Below, one piece after another: positions 1-8,543 of a stretch of 53,335 bases of DNA (its first letter is position 1; the number at the start of each line of letters is the position of its first letter). Position numbers and translations under genes: made by a program. This DNA is from CAZKXU01 sp964556665 (GTDB lineage: Bacteria > Bdellovibrionota_C > UBA2361 > CAZKXU01): assembly GCA_964556665.1 (NCBI GenBank), contig CAZKXU010000010.1, forward strand, positions 1-53,335, read 5' to 3'. Below the pieces are notes generated by a model that had not been told where the DNA came from, ran no database searches, and worked only from the letters and a program-made list of their open reading frames with translations.

Positions 1-670
1 TCAGCTTGCCGCTGCCGGCGGTAAAGAAAATGCCTAATCCAACTAGAGGCAAAATTAGATCTGGAGTGGGAAGAACAAAATTTGTGAAATCCACCAACAA
101 TGAAAACACAGATGAATATAAGCAGAGATTAAATACTATAGTATACCCGGAGTCGGTATTATGAAGCTCTCGAATAGCCAGATAGGAGAGAGCCGAAAAA
201 AATCCTGCGCCTAATCCGGCAAGACCCGCTATGTTTACTACATCAAGTGATGGCTTTACGATGAAACTAGCACCTAGCAATGCTAGTATAATCAAGAGTA
301 ATAGTTGATATGAGATCCTCTCTTTAAAGAGGAATATCGAGATTAGTGCAACGAACATGCCCTGTGTCTCTCTAAGTACAGTCGCGTCAGCCAATTTAAG
401 ATTGGCTGTAGCGTAGAATGTTAAACTAAGTGCTGTAAAACCACAGATACTTCTGGCCAGCAGGATTTTCCGATTTTTACCAAAAAATGAGATGCGCTTA
501 TGTAGCATCCAAGGCGCAAGCAGGGCTAGATTAAGAATGGCACGGAAGAAAACTACCTCCATGGTCGGTAATACGGTTGTAAGATGCTTAACTAAGGATC
601 CGCCGAGAGTGAAAGATATAGTGGCGATCGTTATCAAAGCGATAGCTTTGCCAGGCTGTTGCGGCCTCAT
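1..670 (-). CDS. EamA/DMT-family transporter, 3' part outside window
   Basis: Reading the minus strand from an ATG at 668-670 gives an open frame of 223 codons (beginning MRPQQPGKAI) that reaches the window edge without a stop. The protein is very hydrophobic. Visible membrane-type segments include ones near residues 9-27, 35-52, 68-85, 96-113, 117-137 and 148-160, with a charged FFRA / FKER pattern between helices. This is the usual layout of EamA (drug/metabolite transporter) proteins of roughly 280-300 residues with ten helices in two repeats. About three quarters of the protein is present. The substrate cannot be told. A weak ribosome-binding site (AGGT) precedes the ATG. The gene is divergent from the methyltransferase at 748, so the 77-bp gap must hold both promoters. 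Confidence 0.8.
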   Translation of the reverse strand, partial: MRPQQPGKAIALITIATISFTLGGSLVKHLTTVLPTMEVVFFRAILNLALLAPWMLHKRISFFGKNRKILLARSICGFTALSLTFYATANLKLADATVLRETQGMFVALISIFLFKERISYQLLLLIILALLGASFIVKPSLDVVNIAGLAGLGAGFFSALSYLAIRELHNTDSGYTIVFNLCLYSSVFSLLVDFTNFVLPTPDLILPLVGLGIFFTAGSGKL

Positions 671-747
671 TATTGTACCTAGTTGAAATCTTTTTTTAAA
701 TAGGTGGCTATGCTATATTAATCCCCTCTAATTGGAAAGGTATTCAG

Positions 748-2211
748 ATGAAAGATAGCAGCTCAAACTTGGCGCCTAATAGGAGAAATCTTGAGGTTGT
801 AGAAAATGGGAAGGTAGATGTCTCGTCATTAATGGCGACTATTCGAGCACGTATCAAATCCGATGTTGATGCGAATAGAGATCGAGAGAAGCCGATCAAG
901 CCCCAGCGCACGGAGGCTTCACCCAGGGTTGCTGGAGAGCTCTTACATTCAGAGGAGCTCCGCTATCTAAATCAGCACTGGGCATACAACGTCCCAAATC
1001 TAAATATAACTACACACAGGCAGAATTTTCTTGGGAAAGTAATTGTTAAGGTGAAGCGTAAGCTACGCTCCTTTGTATGGAATGCAATCTTTAAGGATTA
1101 CTTACAAGCTGAGCGGGATTACCATTCAAACCTAGTCCGTTTTCTTAATGAGCTTAGCCGTTACATGGATGCACGGGATGCCGGAACTTTTTGGGAGCTT
1201 ATAACGAAGATCGACTACGAGGCGACTAAAACAAGAGAGCGTTTAGAACGTGTAAATGATGATGCTACAGCATCTCTTCGTTCCGTGCAGCAGGAATTAG
1301 TAGGCCATCTCAATGCAGTCTTAGGTGATGTGCAGCGCAATCTTGAAAAATTAAATACTACAGAGGCAGAACAGCAGGAGAAGCTTCAGGTGCTTGATAA
1401 CGTAGCACACGGGTTAGAGGGGATGGTGGCTAAGCTTTCGAAGGGAGTTCAAATTAGTAATGGTACAGCTGCGCCAGTTACTACTCCAGCACTAGGGCCT
1501 GATGGTTTTTCCTATTTAATGTTAGAGAACAGATTTCGAGGCAGTGAGGGTGAGATCTCAAGACGGCTAGAGATATATCCGCCAATATTTGTAGGCACTA
1601 GCGCTCCAGTTTTGGAGATCGGATGCGGAAGAGGGGAGTTGCAGGGGCTATTTAAACGGCATGGGGTGCCATCCTACGGCATAGATATGGATCCGGCTAT
1701 GGCCGAGATTGCCGCAGCAAAAGGTTTAGATGCGAGGGTAGGTGATGGGATTAAGCATCTGCAGGGGCTGCCTGATAAGTCCCTTGGTGGCCTAATTGCT
1801 ATTCAGGTAGTTGAGCATCTGCCGCGTCAGGTTTTAGAGGAGCTTCTCCGACTCTGCGCTGCCAAAGTTGTGAGCGGCGGTAAGGTTATTTTTGAGACGA
1901 TAAATCCACGATCGTTATTAGCGTTATCCTCCAATTATTTTAGAGATCCCACCCACGTTTGGCCGCTCCATCCAGATACTCTTTCGTATCAGATGGAACT
2001 TGCAGGCATCGCCGTCGATCAGGTACGGAAACTATCTCCGGTGCCGGAGGAGGCAAAGCTTAGAGAGATTCCGATTGCACATTATATGACACCTCGCTGG
2101 GTGCATACTGTAGAGACACTAAATAGAAACTTTAAGCAGTTAAACGACCTGATATATGGAGATCAGGATTATTGTGTAGTTGGGGTAGTGCGTGCTGAGA
2201 GGCAACTGTAA
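748..2211 (+). CDS. SAM-dependent methyltransferase with N-terminal coiled coil, surface polysaccharide type
   Basis: This 487-aa protein has two parts. Residues about 1-250 are charged and helical, with a probable coiled coil around 165-240. Residues about 285-430 form a class I methyltransferase domain: motif I VLEIGCGRGE at 288-297, an acidic GIDMDP strand end shortly after, and IQVVEHLP. The conserved FRDPTHVWPLHP stretch follows. This combination is typical of methyltransferases in O-antigen and other surface-glycan clusters, where they cap or modify sugars. The start is supported by a GGAAAGG ribosome-binding site. It is the first of four same-strand genes (18-bp gap to the next, a glycosyltransferase), which supports a role in glycan assembly. 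The acceptor sugar cannot be inferred. Confidence 0.8.
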   Translation: MKDSSSNLAPNRRNLEVVENGKVDVSSLMATIRARIKSDVDANRDREKPIKPQRTEASPRVAGELLHSEELRYLNQHWAYNVPNLNITTHRQNFLGKVIVKVKRKLRSFVWNAIFKDYLQAERDYHSNLVRFLNELSRYMDARDAGTFWELITKIDYEATKTRERLERVNDDATASLRSVQQELVGHLNAVLGDVQRNLEKLNTTEAEQQEKLQVLDNVAHGLEGMVAKLSKGVQISNGTAAPVTTPALGPDGFSYLMLENRFRGSEGEISRRLEIYPPIFVGTSAPVLEIGCGRGELQGLFKRHGVPSYGIDMDPAMAEIAAAKGLDARVGDGIKHLQGLPDKSLGGLIAIQVVEHLPRQVLEELLRLCAAKVVSGGKVIFETINPRSLLALSSNYFRDPTHVWPLHPDTLSYQMELAGIAVDQVRKLSPVPEEAKLREIPIAHYMTPRWVHTVETLNRNFKQLNDLIYGDQDYCVVGVVRAERQL

Positions 2212-2229
2212 TTCTTTTATATTTCTCTT

Positions 2230-3300
2230 ATGGCTCGAATAGTTGTTTTAGGTGTCAAAGTACTCTTTACCCGCGGAGGCCAGGAAGCTCTTGTTGGCAG
2301 TCTGATTCGTGAGCTTAAATCCCGTGGCCATGAAGTAGATCTAGTCGAAGTTCCGTTTGCAGGACTACCAAAGGAGAATCTTCTTAATCAAGCAGCCCTG
2401 TGGCGAACATTGGATTTTAATAATCTAAGCGGGCAAAAAGTTGACCTTGTTATAGCTACAAAATTTCCGAGCTACTACGGGAAATTCCCTAAGAAGAGTA
2501 TCTGGCTCGTTCATCAGCACCGCCCGATCTATGAGCTTTATGGCGGACCTTTTTCAGATGCCTCTGATGACCCGCGCGATGAGCAGATTAGGAGAATGTT
2601 GGTTGAGGGGGATAAACAAACTATAGCGGAGGCACAGTACGTCTCCGGTATCTCTAGAAACGTAATTGATCGTCTACAAAAATATAACGGTATCAAGGGG
2701 GAGGTTCTCTATCCGCCCCTTCCACTTGGAAATAAATACCGCAATGCTGCAGCAGAGCCTTATATTTTGTCAGTCGGTCGGCTCTGCGTTATTAAACGGG
2801 TTGATTACATGATCAAAGCGATGCCGCATGTTCTACCTCCCTTGAAGCTTAAGATAGTAGGAGTTCCGGATGAGCCGCAGATCCTTGACTACTATAAAAA
2901 TGAGATTGCAAAACATAACATCCAGAGCCGTGTCGAGTTCCTAGGCCGCGTAGATGATGAAACATTAATAGATCTCTATTCCAAAGCTTTGGCTGTTTAT
3001 TATGCTCCATTCGATGAGGATTACGGATATGTAACCTTGGAGGCGATGGCCTCAGGACGTCCGGTTATAGCAGCTAAGGATAGTGGTGGAGTGCTAGAGT
3101 TTGTGAAGCATGAAGAGACCGGGTTAGTGGTAGATCCGACTACTGATTCATTCGCCAATGCGGCTAATATTCTCTGGACCCAACGGGAACGTGCTGCTGC
3201 CATGGGAGAGACAGGTTTACAGTTTATGCGTGCCAGTGGGTTATTAGAGCAGGGCTGGGAGAGAGTGATTGATGGGCTGCTCTCTCCATTAAAGAAGTAG
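2230..3300 (+). CDS. Glycosyltransferase family 4
   Basis: A 356-aa GT-B type glycosyltransferase. The N-terminal half has the usual GT4 opening (VVLGVKVLFTRGGQEALVG, residues 4-22), which binds the acceptor. The C-terminal half has the nucleotide-sugar-binding pattern: SVGRLCVIKRVDYMIKAM at about 181-198 and the E-x7-E motif in DEDYGYVTLEAMASGRP at about 263-279. It should transfer a sugar from an NDP-sugar donor to a lipid-linked or growing glycan at the cytoplasmic face of the inner membrane. It lies 18 bp behind the methyltransferase in the same transcription direction. The ribosome-binding site is weak, so the exact start is less certain than the family. Confidence 0.88.
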   Translation: MARIVVLGVKVLFTRGGQEALVGSLIRELKSRGHEVDLVEVPFAGLPKENLLNQAALWRTLDFNNLSGQKVDLVIATKFPSYYGKFPKKSIWLVHQHRPIYELYGGPFSDASDDPRDEQIRRMLVEGDKQTIAEAQYVSGISRNVIDRLQKYNGIKGEVLYPPLPLGNKYRNAAAEPYILSVGRLCVIKRVDYMIKAMPHVLPPLKLKIVGVPDEPQILDYYKNEIAKHNIQSRVEFLGRVDDETLIDLYSKALAVYYAPFDEDYGYVTLEAMASGRPVIAAKDSGGVLEFVKHEETGLVVDPTTDSFANAANILWTQRERAAAMGETGLQFMRASGLLEQGWERVIDGLLSPLKK

Positions 3301-3345
3301 TTTGTATAGGATCCCATACTCCCAGTCAGTGTCGTTTAAAATATT

Positions 3346-4656
3346 ATGCGTATCAAACCAAGATTAGCCTGGTTCTCTCCTCTCAATATTGAGCAAAAGG
3401 GAAGCTCCACCTCCGCCTATTGGAGTGATACCTTGCTCCCGTTTCTTAGAGAGGAGTTTGAGATCCATCTTTATCACGATCGCTTTGAGCGGTACTTAGA
3501 TTATCCGACACATCATTACCTAAGCGCTTTTGAACATCATAAAGAGAGGCCTTATAATATCTTCTTTTATCAATTAGAGGATAACAAAGCTGCCAATTTT
3601 ACACGCATCCAGGTCGGTATTAATCCAGGTGTAGCGCTTTTTCACGATCTTTTATTCAGCACAGACGGTCCGGAGCCTATACTTAATAGTCCTTGGGCCG
3701 AGACCATAAAGCTATTTAACGATCCAGATCATCCTTTTCCAGAGCGGGAGAGGAAATATAAAAAAAATGGTCCGCTTGGATACCGGGAAGCCGGAGTGGC
3801 GATGCTGCCTATTTTTTCCAGTGAGCAGCACCATCTCGAGTACCAGAGAAATATCACTCATAAGTTTAGAATTACTGATCAGCAGAGCTATTTCCTCCCG
3901 CACCCTGTGAGCAGTCGACTCTCCTCAGCTAGAAAAGTGCGCTCAAGTCGAAAGCGTATGGGCTTTCTCGGCACCCCGGAGCTGCAACACCGCACCCATA
4001 AGATCCTTATGGCGCTTGCAGAGGTGAGTTTTGATTATGAGCTGATCTGGTTAGTCAATCCGATAGAAGCGGCTCAGGCGCGCACATTACTAGAGGAGTA
4101 CGATATTAAAAACTGTGAGTTGATTGAAGGACGCTCCCCTGAACGCTGGAGCTCTATAATGCCTACCATTGACATAGCACTGCATACCCTCTTTAGTGTT
4201 TATGGTCAGTTAGGACCGTATCATGCGATGAGCCTGATGGCCGGAATTCCAACTATAGTTACTAACTTTGCAGGGGCAGAGTATCTGGCGGATGATATCG
4301 TTTTTAAGATTATGCCCGGACAGCATGAGGCGCATGAGCTTACACATCTCTTTAATTCCTTACTTGAAAAAGATGATCAGACGGGTCTCCTTGCTGCTAG
4401 ACGCGCACAGGAGTTTGCACGGGAATTCTTTGACGCTGAGGTCGTAGCAGAGGATCTAATAAGAGTGTTAATCTCCGCTGCCGGAAGTGATTTTAGCAGA
4501 GAATGGGAGATCCTAGAGGCACGGGCAAGAAGAGAGGCAGTAGAAGAGGGGATTCGCTATCTTAGTGCCGGTTCCTCGGATGATTGTTCCTCCTCGCCGC
4601 GTAATGCTTGGCAGAGACTCTTATCCCCTGTATTTTCAGAGTTGAGGTGGAGATGA
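3346..4656 (+). CDS. Glycosyltransferase-like protein (divergent GT-B)
   Basis: This 436-aa protein begins MRIKPRLAWFSPLNIEQKGS, the style of opening found in GT4-like enzymes. It contains a GFLGTPELQHRTHKIL stretch near residues 205-220 that resembles the start of the C-terminal Rossmann domain. Later it has a LGPYHAMSLMAGIPTIVTNFAGAE region in which an acidic E-x7-E pair is not obvious. I infer a divergent or possibly inactive glycosyltransferase fold, because the family signature is weaker than in its two neighbours. It lies between two clear GT4 genes and overlaps the next gene by ATGA (4653-4656), which suggests translational coupling and a shared role in one polysaccharide. No clear ribosome-binding site is visible. 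Confidence 0.6.
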   Translation: MRIKPRLAWFSPLNIEQKGSSTSAYWSDTLLPFLREEFEIHLYHDRFERYLDYPTHHYLSAFEHHKERPYNIFFYQLEDNKAANFTRIQVGINPGVALFHDLLFSTDGPEPILNSPWAETIKLFNDPDHPFPERERKYKKNGPLGYREAGVAMLPIFSSEQHHLEYQRNITHKFRITDQQSYFLPHPVSSRLSSARKVRSSRKRMGFLGTPELQHRTHKILMALAEVSFDYELIWLVNPIEAAQARTLLEEYDIKNCELIEGRSPERWSSIMPTIDIALHTLFSVYGQLGPYHAMSLMAGIPTIVTNFAGAEYLADDIVFKIMPGQHEAHELTHLFNSLLEKDDQTGLLAARRAQEFAREFFDAEVVAEDLIRVLISAAGSDFSREWEILEARARREAVEEGIRYLSAGSSDDCSSSPRNAWQRLLSPVFSELRWR

Positions 4657-5897
4657 GCGGGAGATCTTTTGCATTCGTGGTGCCCCGTTATTTCCGAGGA
4701 ATAGCAGGTGGAGTAGAATCCTTAATGAGCGAGCTAGCTAAAAGGCTTGCTGCGCGCGGAGATAGGGTCGAGCTTCTTACTACATGTGCTAAGGATAATA
4801 GAACTTGGGAGAATTTCTTTAAACCTTCACCTGCAGCCGGCGAGAATGAAGATGGGATTATAATAAGAAGATTTGCCGTAGATCCTAGAAATATTGAGAT
4901 CTGGCTCCCAATCCAGGTGAGTATAGATGAGGGCATGACGCCAGCAGTGGATAATCAGCTTGATTGGATGGCAAACTCTGTTAATTCAACTACGCTTTAT
5001 AACTATCTCGCCAACAGTGCTGATAAGTTCGATGCTGTATTTTTTGGCCCATATCTTTTCGGTACTACTTTTTGGGGCTCACAGATAGCTCCGCATAAAA
5101 GTTTTTTAATTCCCTGCCTGCATGATGAAAGTTATGCCTACCTTGATATCATGGGGTCTATGTTCCGAGCTGTTAGAGGGTGCCTCTTTAATGCGCTTCC
5201 AGAGATGGAGCTTGCGCATAAACTGTTTGGGGAGGTTCCAGGTGGTGAGGTCGGAATGGGTTTTGAGAAGTTAGATAATGAGCTTCTCTCTACACTTAAT
5301 AAGAGCGGCGCCTACTTTAAAGATCAGTTTCCATATTTTATGTACCTTGGCCGTAAGGAGACAGGAAAGGGGGTGCATAAATTAATAGATAATTTTATTG
5401 AGCTTAAAGAGAGCTCTAAAATAGCTCAAGAACTAAAGCTCGTAATTGCCGGAGGCGGTTCGTTCTCCGATCTGCATCGCCCAAAGGCGATTGAAAGAAC
5501 GGATATTATCGATCTTACCGATATCTCAGAGATTGATAAGCTTAGATTGCTTAAAAATGCCGCTTCACTTATTCAGCCATCAACTAATGAGTCCTTTTCA
5601 ATAGTCTTGATGGAGGCCTGGCGGCTTGGTACTCCAGTTATAGTAAACGGAGACTGTGCTGTTACCCGTTACCATGTTCTCCAATCCGGAGGCGGACTTT
5701 ATTACAGTGAGCCTGCTGAATTAGGTGAGGTACTAACCGAGTTGAGCTGTAATTCGGAGCTTAGAGTCTCCCTAGGATTAGCCGGTAAAAGGTATCTGGA
5801 GGAGCAGTATAACTGGGGTGCCGTGCTGGGTAGGTTTGAGGATGTGTATGGAAAGGTATCACGTGGGATGATGGAACTAGCCGGCACTTCGAGATAG
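4653..5897 (+). CDS. Glycosyltransferase family 4
   Basis: A 414-aa GT4 enzyme when started at the ATG of 4653. I prefer that start because a strong GAGGTGG ribosome-binding site precedes it and it forms an ATGA overlap with the upstream gene. A longer in-frame start at 4608 would add 15 unlikely residues. The N-terminus SFAFVVPRYFRGIAGGVESL is typical for the family. YLGRKETGKGVHKLIDNF near residue 230 starts the donor-binding domain, and NESFSIVLMEAWRLGTPVIV near 312-331 carries the E-x7-E motif. It is the last gene of the polysaccharide block. A palindromic repeat follows immediately and separates it from a convergent gene. Confidence 0.88.
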   Translation: MSGRSFAFVVPRYFRGIAGGVESLMSELAKRLAARGDRVELLTTCAKDNRTWENFFKPSPAAGENEDGIIIRRFAVDPRNIEIWLPIQVSIDEGMTPAVDNQLDWMANSVNSTTLYNYLANSADKFDAVFFGPYLFGTTFWGSQIAPHKSFLIPCLHDESYAYLDIMGSMFRAVRGCLFNALPEMELAHKLFGEVPGGEVGMGFEKLDNELLSTLNKSGAYFKDQFPYFMYLGRKETGKGVHKLIDNFIELKESSKIAQELKLVIAGGGSFSDLHRPKAIERTDIIDLTDISEIDKLRLLKNAASLIQPSTNESFSIVLMEAWRLGTPVIVNGDCAVTRYHVLQSGGGLYYSEPAELGEVLTELSCNSELRVSLGLAGKRYLEEQYNWGAVLGRFEDVYGKVSRGMMELAGTSR

Positions 5898-5924
5898 TTT
5901 CTTAATGTTTACAGCGATGCCCAC

Positions 5925-5988
5925 ACTGGGACCGCGGGCTTCCAGCCCGCAAAAGTGCCTGCTCGGGCTTGAAGCCCGCGGGATCTCC
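5925..5988. repeat. Nested palindromic repeat, copy 1 (right end degenerate)
   Basis: The left half reads ACTGGGACCGCGGGCTTCC followed by AGCCCGC, and the right half repeats the inner hairpin (CGGGCTTGAAGCCCG). The outer right end has drifted from the expected GGTCCCAGT. It sits between two convergent genes and ends exactly at the stop codon of the minus-strand gene. Confidence 0.85.
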
Positions 5989-8289
5989 CTACTTAGTCTC
6001 TTGTAATGCATGCGCAGCTCTGAACACCGCTGTGAGTCCATGCCCATCGAATCGGGCGAGAGGGCTTTTCATTAGTTCAATTAGATCAACCCATACTAAA
6101 GATCTGCTATCTGCAACCTCTATAGCAAAAGGAGCTATCACTTCGGGGATAACACCTGGGGAGGATAAGTATCGGCCCCCAAGTGACCAGGCAGAGGTGG
6201 TCTTTGCACTAAACTCTGCTTCAAACCTCTCCATGCTCCAGCGCAAGCCCTCCTCTAGGTTTTTAATATTCGACCTAAGACGAAAGGCAGGGACTGTAAT
6301 GACTGTGGCATCTCCGCTTCGTTTCTCTGCAGCAGGCAGCTCTCGTATCTCAAGTCCTATCTGAATTCTCCCATTTACCTTCCGTAGGGGGGCTAGCAGA
6401 ATTGAAAAGTTTGAATACTCTTTTGGCTCTACATATTCAAGATTAACTCTTCCTAATTCTTCGCCTTCTCCATTCAGTTCACTAAATTCCCCTGAAACGA
6501 TCTTAAGAAAATCACCTGAATCCTCAGTTTGAGTAAAAGCTCTGTGAGCTTGAATGTTTTCAAGCTCTTTAATGCTAAGAGGAGCCTTCGAATTACTTAC
6601 CTTATCTTTTAGTTTAATCTCTGCCCCAATCCAGGCTCCACACGGAATACCTAATTCTCTTAATAATCTATAGATCCCAATCTCGAGACGGGAGTCGTAC
6701 ATACTGCCTACCTGGTAGGCACGCAGTGTCTGAAAAACATCTAGGGGCTGCACCACCCCTGAGGTGGATAAGTTAGAATGATTGCCGATTGCACGCTGAA
6801 TTCTTGGTGTTGGTGCAATCTTTACAAGAGTCTGTTGGATCTCCTCGTCAACAATGCCGGGTGAGGTCAGGAACTTAAATGGAGAGCCAACTACACCGAT
6901 ACGACTTGGAGCAATAGCTGCACGTTCAATCAATCCTTGCTGCACTATAGCGCTAGTTTCCTGATTCGGATTAACGGGGTAGTTAATCGGTTCCACCAGG
7001 TACCCACTAAGATTCACCCGGTCGATAGATGGTGCTCCTTGATGACAATTAACTATTGGTCGGGGATAACCTTTCTTGGCCAGAACGAAAATGGAGTTAT
7101 TCCAGCCAAACCACGGAATTATATCCATGGTATCATTAGGTCGGTGCACTATATCAAAGATTTTCCCTGTAGCACTATGGCGAAAGTGCTGCATTGAAAT
7201 ATATGTTGGCGTCCTTAGTTCACTCTGAGCTGCCTCCACCAGTTTAACCCCCATGCGGCTATGAACCTTTTCACCAACAATTACATAGTTAGTAGGCGGT
7301 GTACGTAAACTAGCACCATCTAATCCATAAAAACGAACCTTATCCTTAATTCTATTGGTTACTATCCAGGGATTATGATACTCGCCTGAATAGAGAATTC
7401 TTATGCCGCGTCGCGAGAGTGACTCTTCAAATTGTGCCTGAGTATAATAGAGGTACTCCTCCTGTATCTCCTTATCGAAGCTTCTGCGATAATCTTTACG
7501 CAGTGTGAATTCAATGCTGTCACGATAGGAAAGTCTAAAGCGGGAAAAGCCTGGAGTCGAGGAAGGTACCTCCACAAACGGTACGCCTGAAGTTAAATGC
7601 TGGCTGCTGCGGAAGTTTGCAGCAAAGTAGTGAAATAGCTCAGTTGTTGATAATGCCTCAAATCCTTCACCAACTCCTTTATCATTATTGGGGATCTCTA
7701 TCTCAACCTCATTTGGTCCATCCGGCATGACGAAGTCACGAATCACAAGAATGCCGCCATCTCGCAAGAGCATAACCTGCTTGTCGCGTAGTCTATCAAT
7801 ATTAGATAGGTCAAATGGTGGAGTGCCAAAGCTAGTTAAATGATGTCCAGCCGAGCACTCAAATATTCCATCGATGCCCCCTTGTAATCCTCTAAGCTCG
7901 AGAATGTCAGAATGAATAAATAGTAGATTATTCGCACTGTATTTTCCCTGTGCATGCAGTACCGATTTGGGGTCAAGCTCTACTCCTATTATGCGATTGC
8001 CGGGGTAGAGGGATGCAAAATGAGCACTACTCTCCCCCTCACCAAATCCGATATCTAGTAGTGTGCCCTCAGTGTGCGGAAAATGAGCAATACCTCTTGC
8101 AACTTTCTCCTGCATAGCTGCGCCCATACCTTGATAATAGGATGTATATTCTTCCGGATCATGGCGCAGTTTGACTCCAACAGCTGTATTATCTCCAAAC
8201 GAGAAGTCACCAGGATCATGATCTCCTCTGATGAAGGCGCGGAGTCTCATGGCCGCTGTCATGGAGTAATTAGGATCTATAGTCAGCAT
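5989..8289 (-). CDS. Methyltransferase fused to tandem Nudix-like (pseudo-Nudix) domains
   Basis: This 766-aa protein has an N-terminal class I SAM methyltransferase domain (LLDIGFGEGESSAHF near residue 78, GVELDP near 101). Its C-terminal part, about 333-766, is homologous by eye to residues about 413-852 of the gene at 20081. Shared anchors are VIVGEKV / IVVSEKV, KKGYPRPIV / RTGYPRPLI, SSPGVIPE / VSPGITNQ, and LTAVFRAAHA / LTAIFRLAHA at the end. The shared part looks like two Nudix folds in a row, but neither has the catalytic REx2EE Nudix box, so I call it pseudo-Nudix (inference). A binding role for an NAD- or ADP-ribose-like ligand is plausible but unproven. It is the most distal of four same-strand genes that include NAD kinase-like and NAD synthase genes. 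Confidence 0.6.
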   Translation of the reverse strand: MLTIDPNYSMTAAMRLRAFIRGDHDPGDFSFGDNTAVGVKLRHDPEEYTSYYQGMGAAMQEKVARGIAHFPHTEGTLLDIGFGEGESSAHFASLYPGNRIIGVELDPKSVLHAQGKYSANNLLFIHSDILELRGLQGGIDGIFECSAGHHLTSFGTPPFDLSNIDRLRDKQVMLLRDGGILVIRDFVMPDGPNEVEIEIPNNDKGVGEGFEALSTTELFHYFAANFRSSQHLTSGVPFVEVPSSTPGFSRFRLSYRDSIEFTLRKDYRRSFDKEIQEEYLYYTQAQFEESLSRRGIRILYSGEYHNPWIVTNRIKDKVRFYGLDGASLRTPPTNYVIVGEKVHSRMGVKLVEAAQSELRTPTYISMQHFRHSATGKIFDIVHRPNDTMDIIPWFGWNNSIFVLAKKGYPRPIVNCHQGAPSIDRVNLSGYLVEPINYPVNPNQETSAIVQQGLIERAAIAPSRIGVVGSPFKFLTSPGIVDEEIQQTLVKIAPTPRIQRAIGNHSNLSTSGVVQPLDVFQTLRAYQVGSMYDSRLEIGIYRLLRELGIPCGAWIGAEIKLKDKVSNSKAPLSIKELENIQAHRAFTQTEDSGDFLKIVSGEFSELNGEGEELGRVNLEYVEPKEYSNFSILLAPLRKVNGRIQIGLEIRELPAAEKRSGDATVITVPAFRLRSNIKNLEEGLRWSMERFEAEFSAKTTSAWSLGGRYLSSPGVIPEVIAPFAIEVADSRSLVWVDLIELMKSPLARFDGHGLTAVFRAAHALQETK

Positions 8290-8354
8290 AGCAATTCATG
8301 TTCTCCTATCCACAGGGACTTACGTGGTAACTGGTATGGCACCTCTATAAAGCT

Positions 8355-8430
8355 ACTGGGACCGCGGGCATCTTGCCCGCAAAGGTATTTAATAGCACTG
8401 CGTAGCGGGCTAGAAGCCCGCGGTCCCAGT
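8355..8430. repeat. Nested palindromic repeat, copy 2 (mixed arms)
   Basis: The left arm hairpin is of the CATCTTG type and the right arm of the CTAGAAG type. The outer ends ACTGGGACC and GGTCCCAGT are perfect inverted repeats. It occupies the gap between the methyltransferase-Nudix-like gene and the NAD kinase-like gene. Nothing else is evident in 8290-8543. Confidence 0.9.
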
Positions 8431-8543
8431 AAGTTATTATAGTCACTATGTTCATCTTTCTGTCCTCGATTCTACAGGCATAAAGATCCTTACTCAAATG
8501 CCAGAGTACGTATTGCACAAGGATCTAAACAGGTTGTCGGTGC

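Noticed and set aside
492..686. Plus-strand 64-codon frame
   Set aside because: It runs antisense through the EamA-type transporter, which has clear membrane-protein character; no ribosome-binding site supports the plus frame.
5925..5988. Palindromic repeats as ordinary Rho-independent terminators or a CRISPR array
   Set aside because: Copies lack T tracts, are dispersed singly with degenerate spacers and lie between genes of all orientations. They may stop transcription, but the family nature points to a repeat element; spacing excludes CRISPR.
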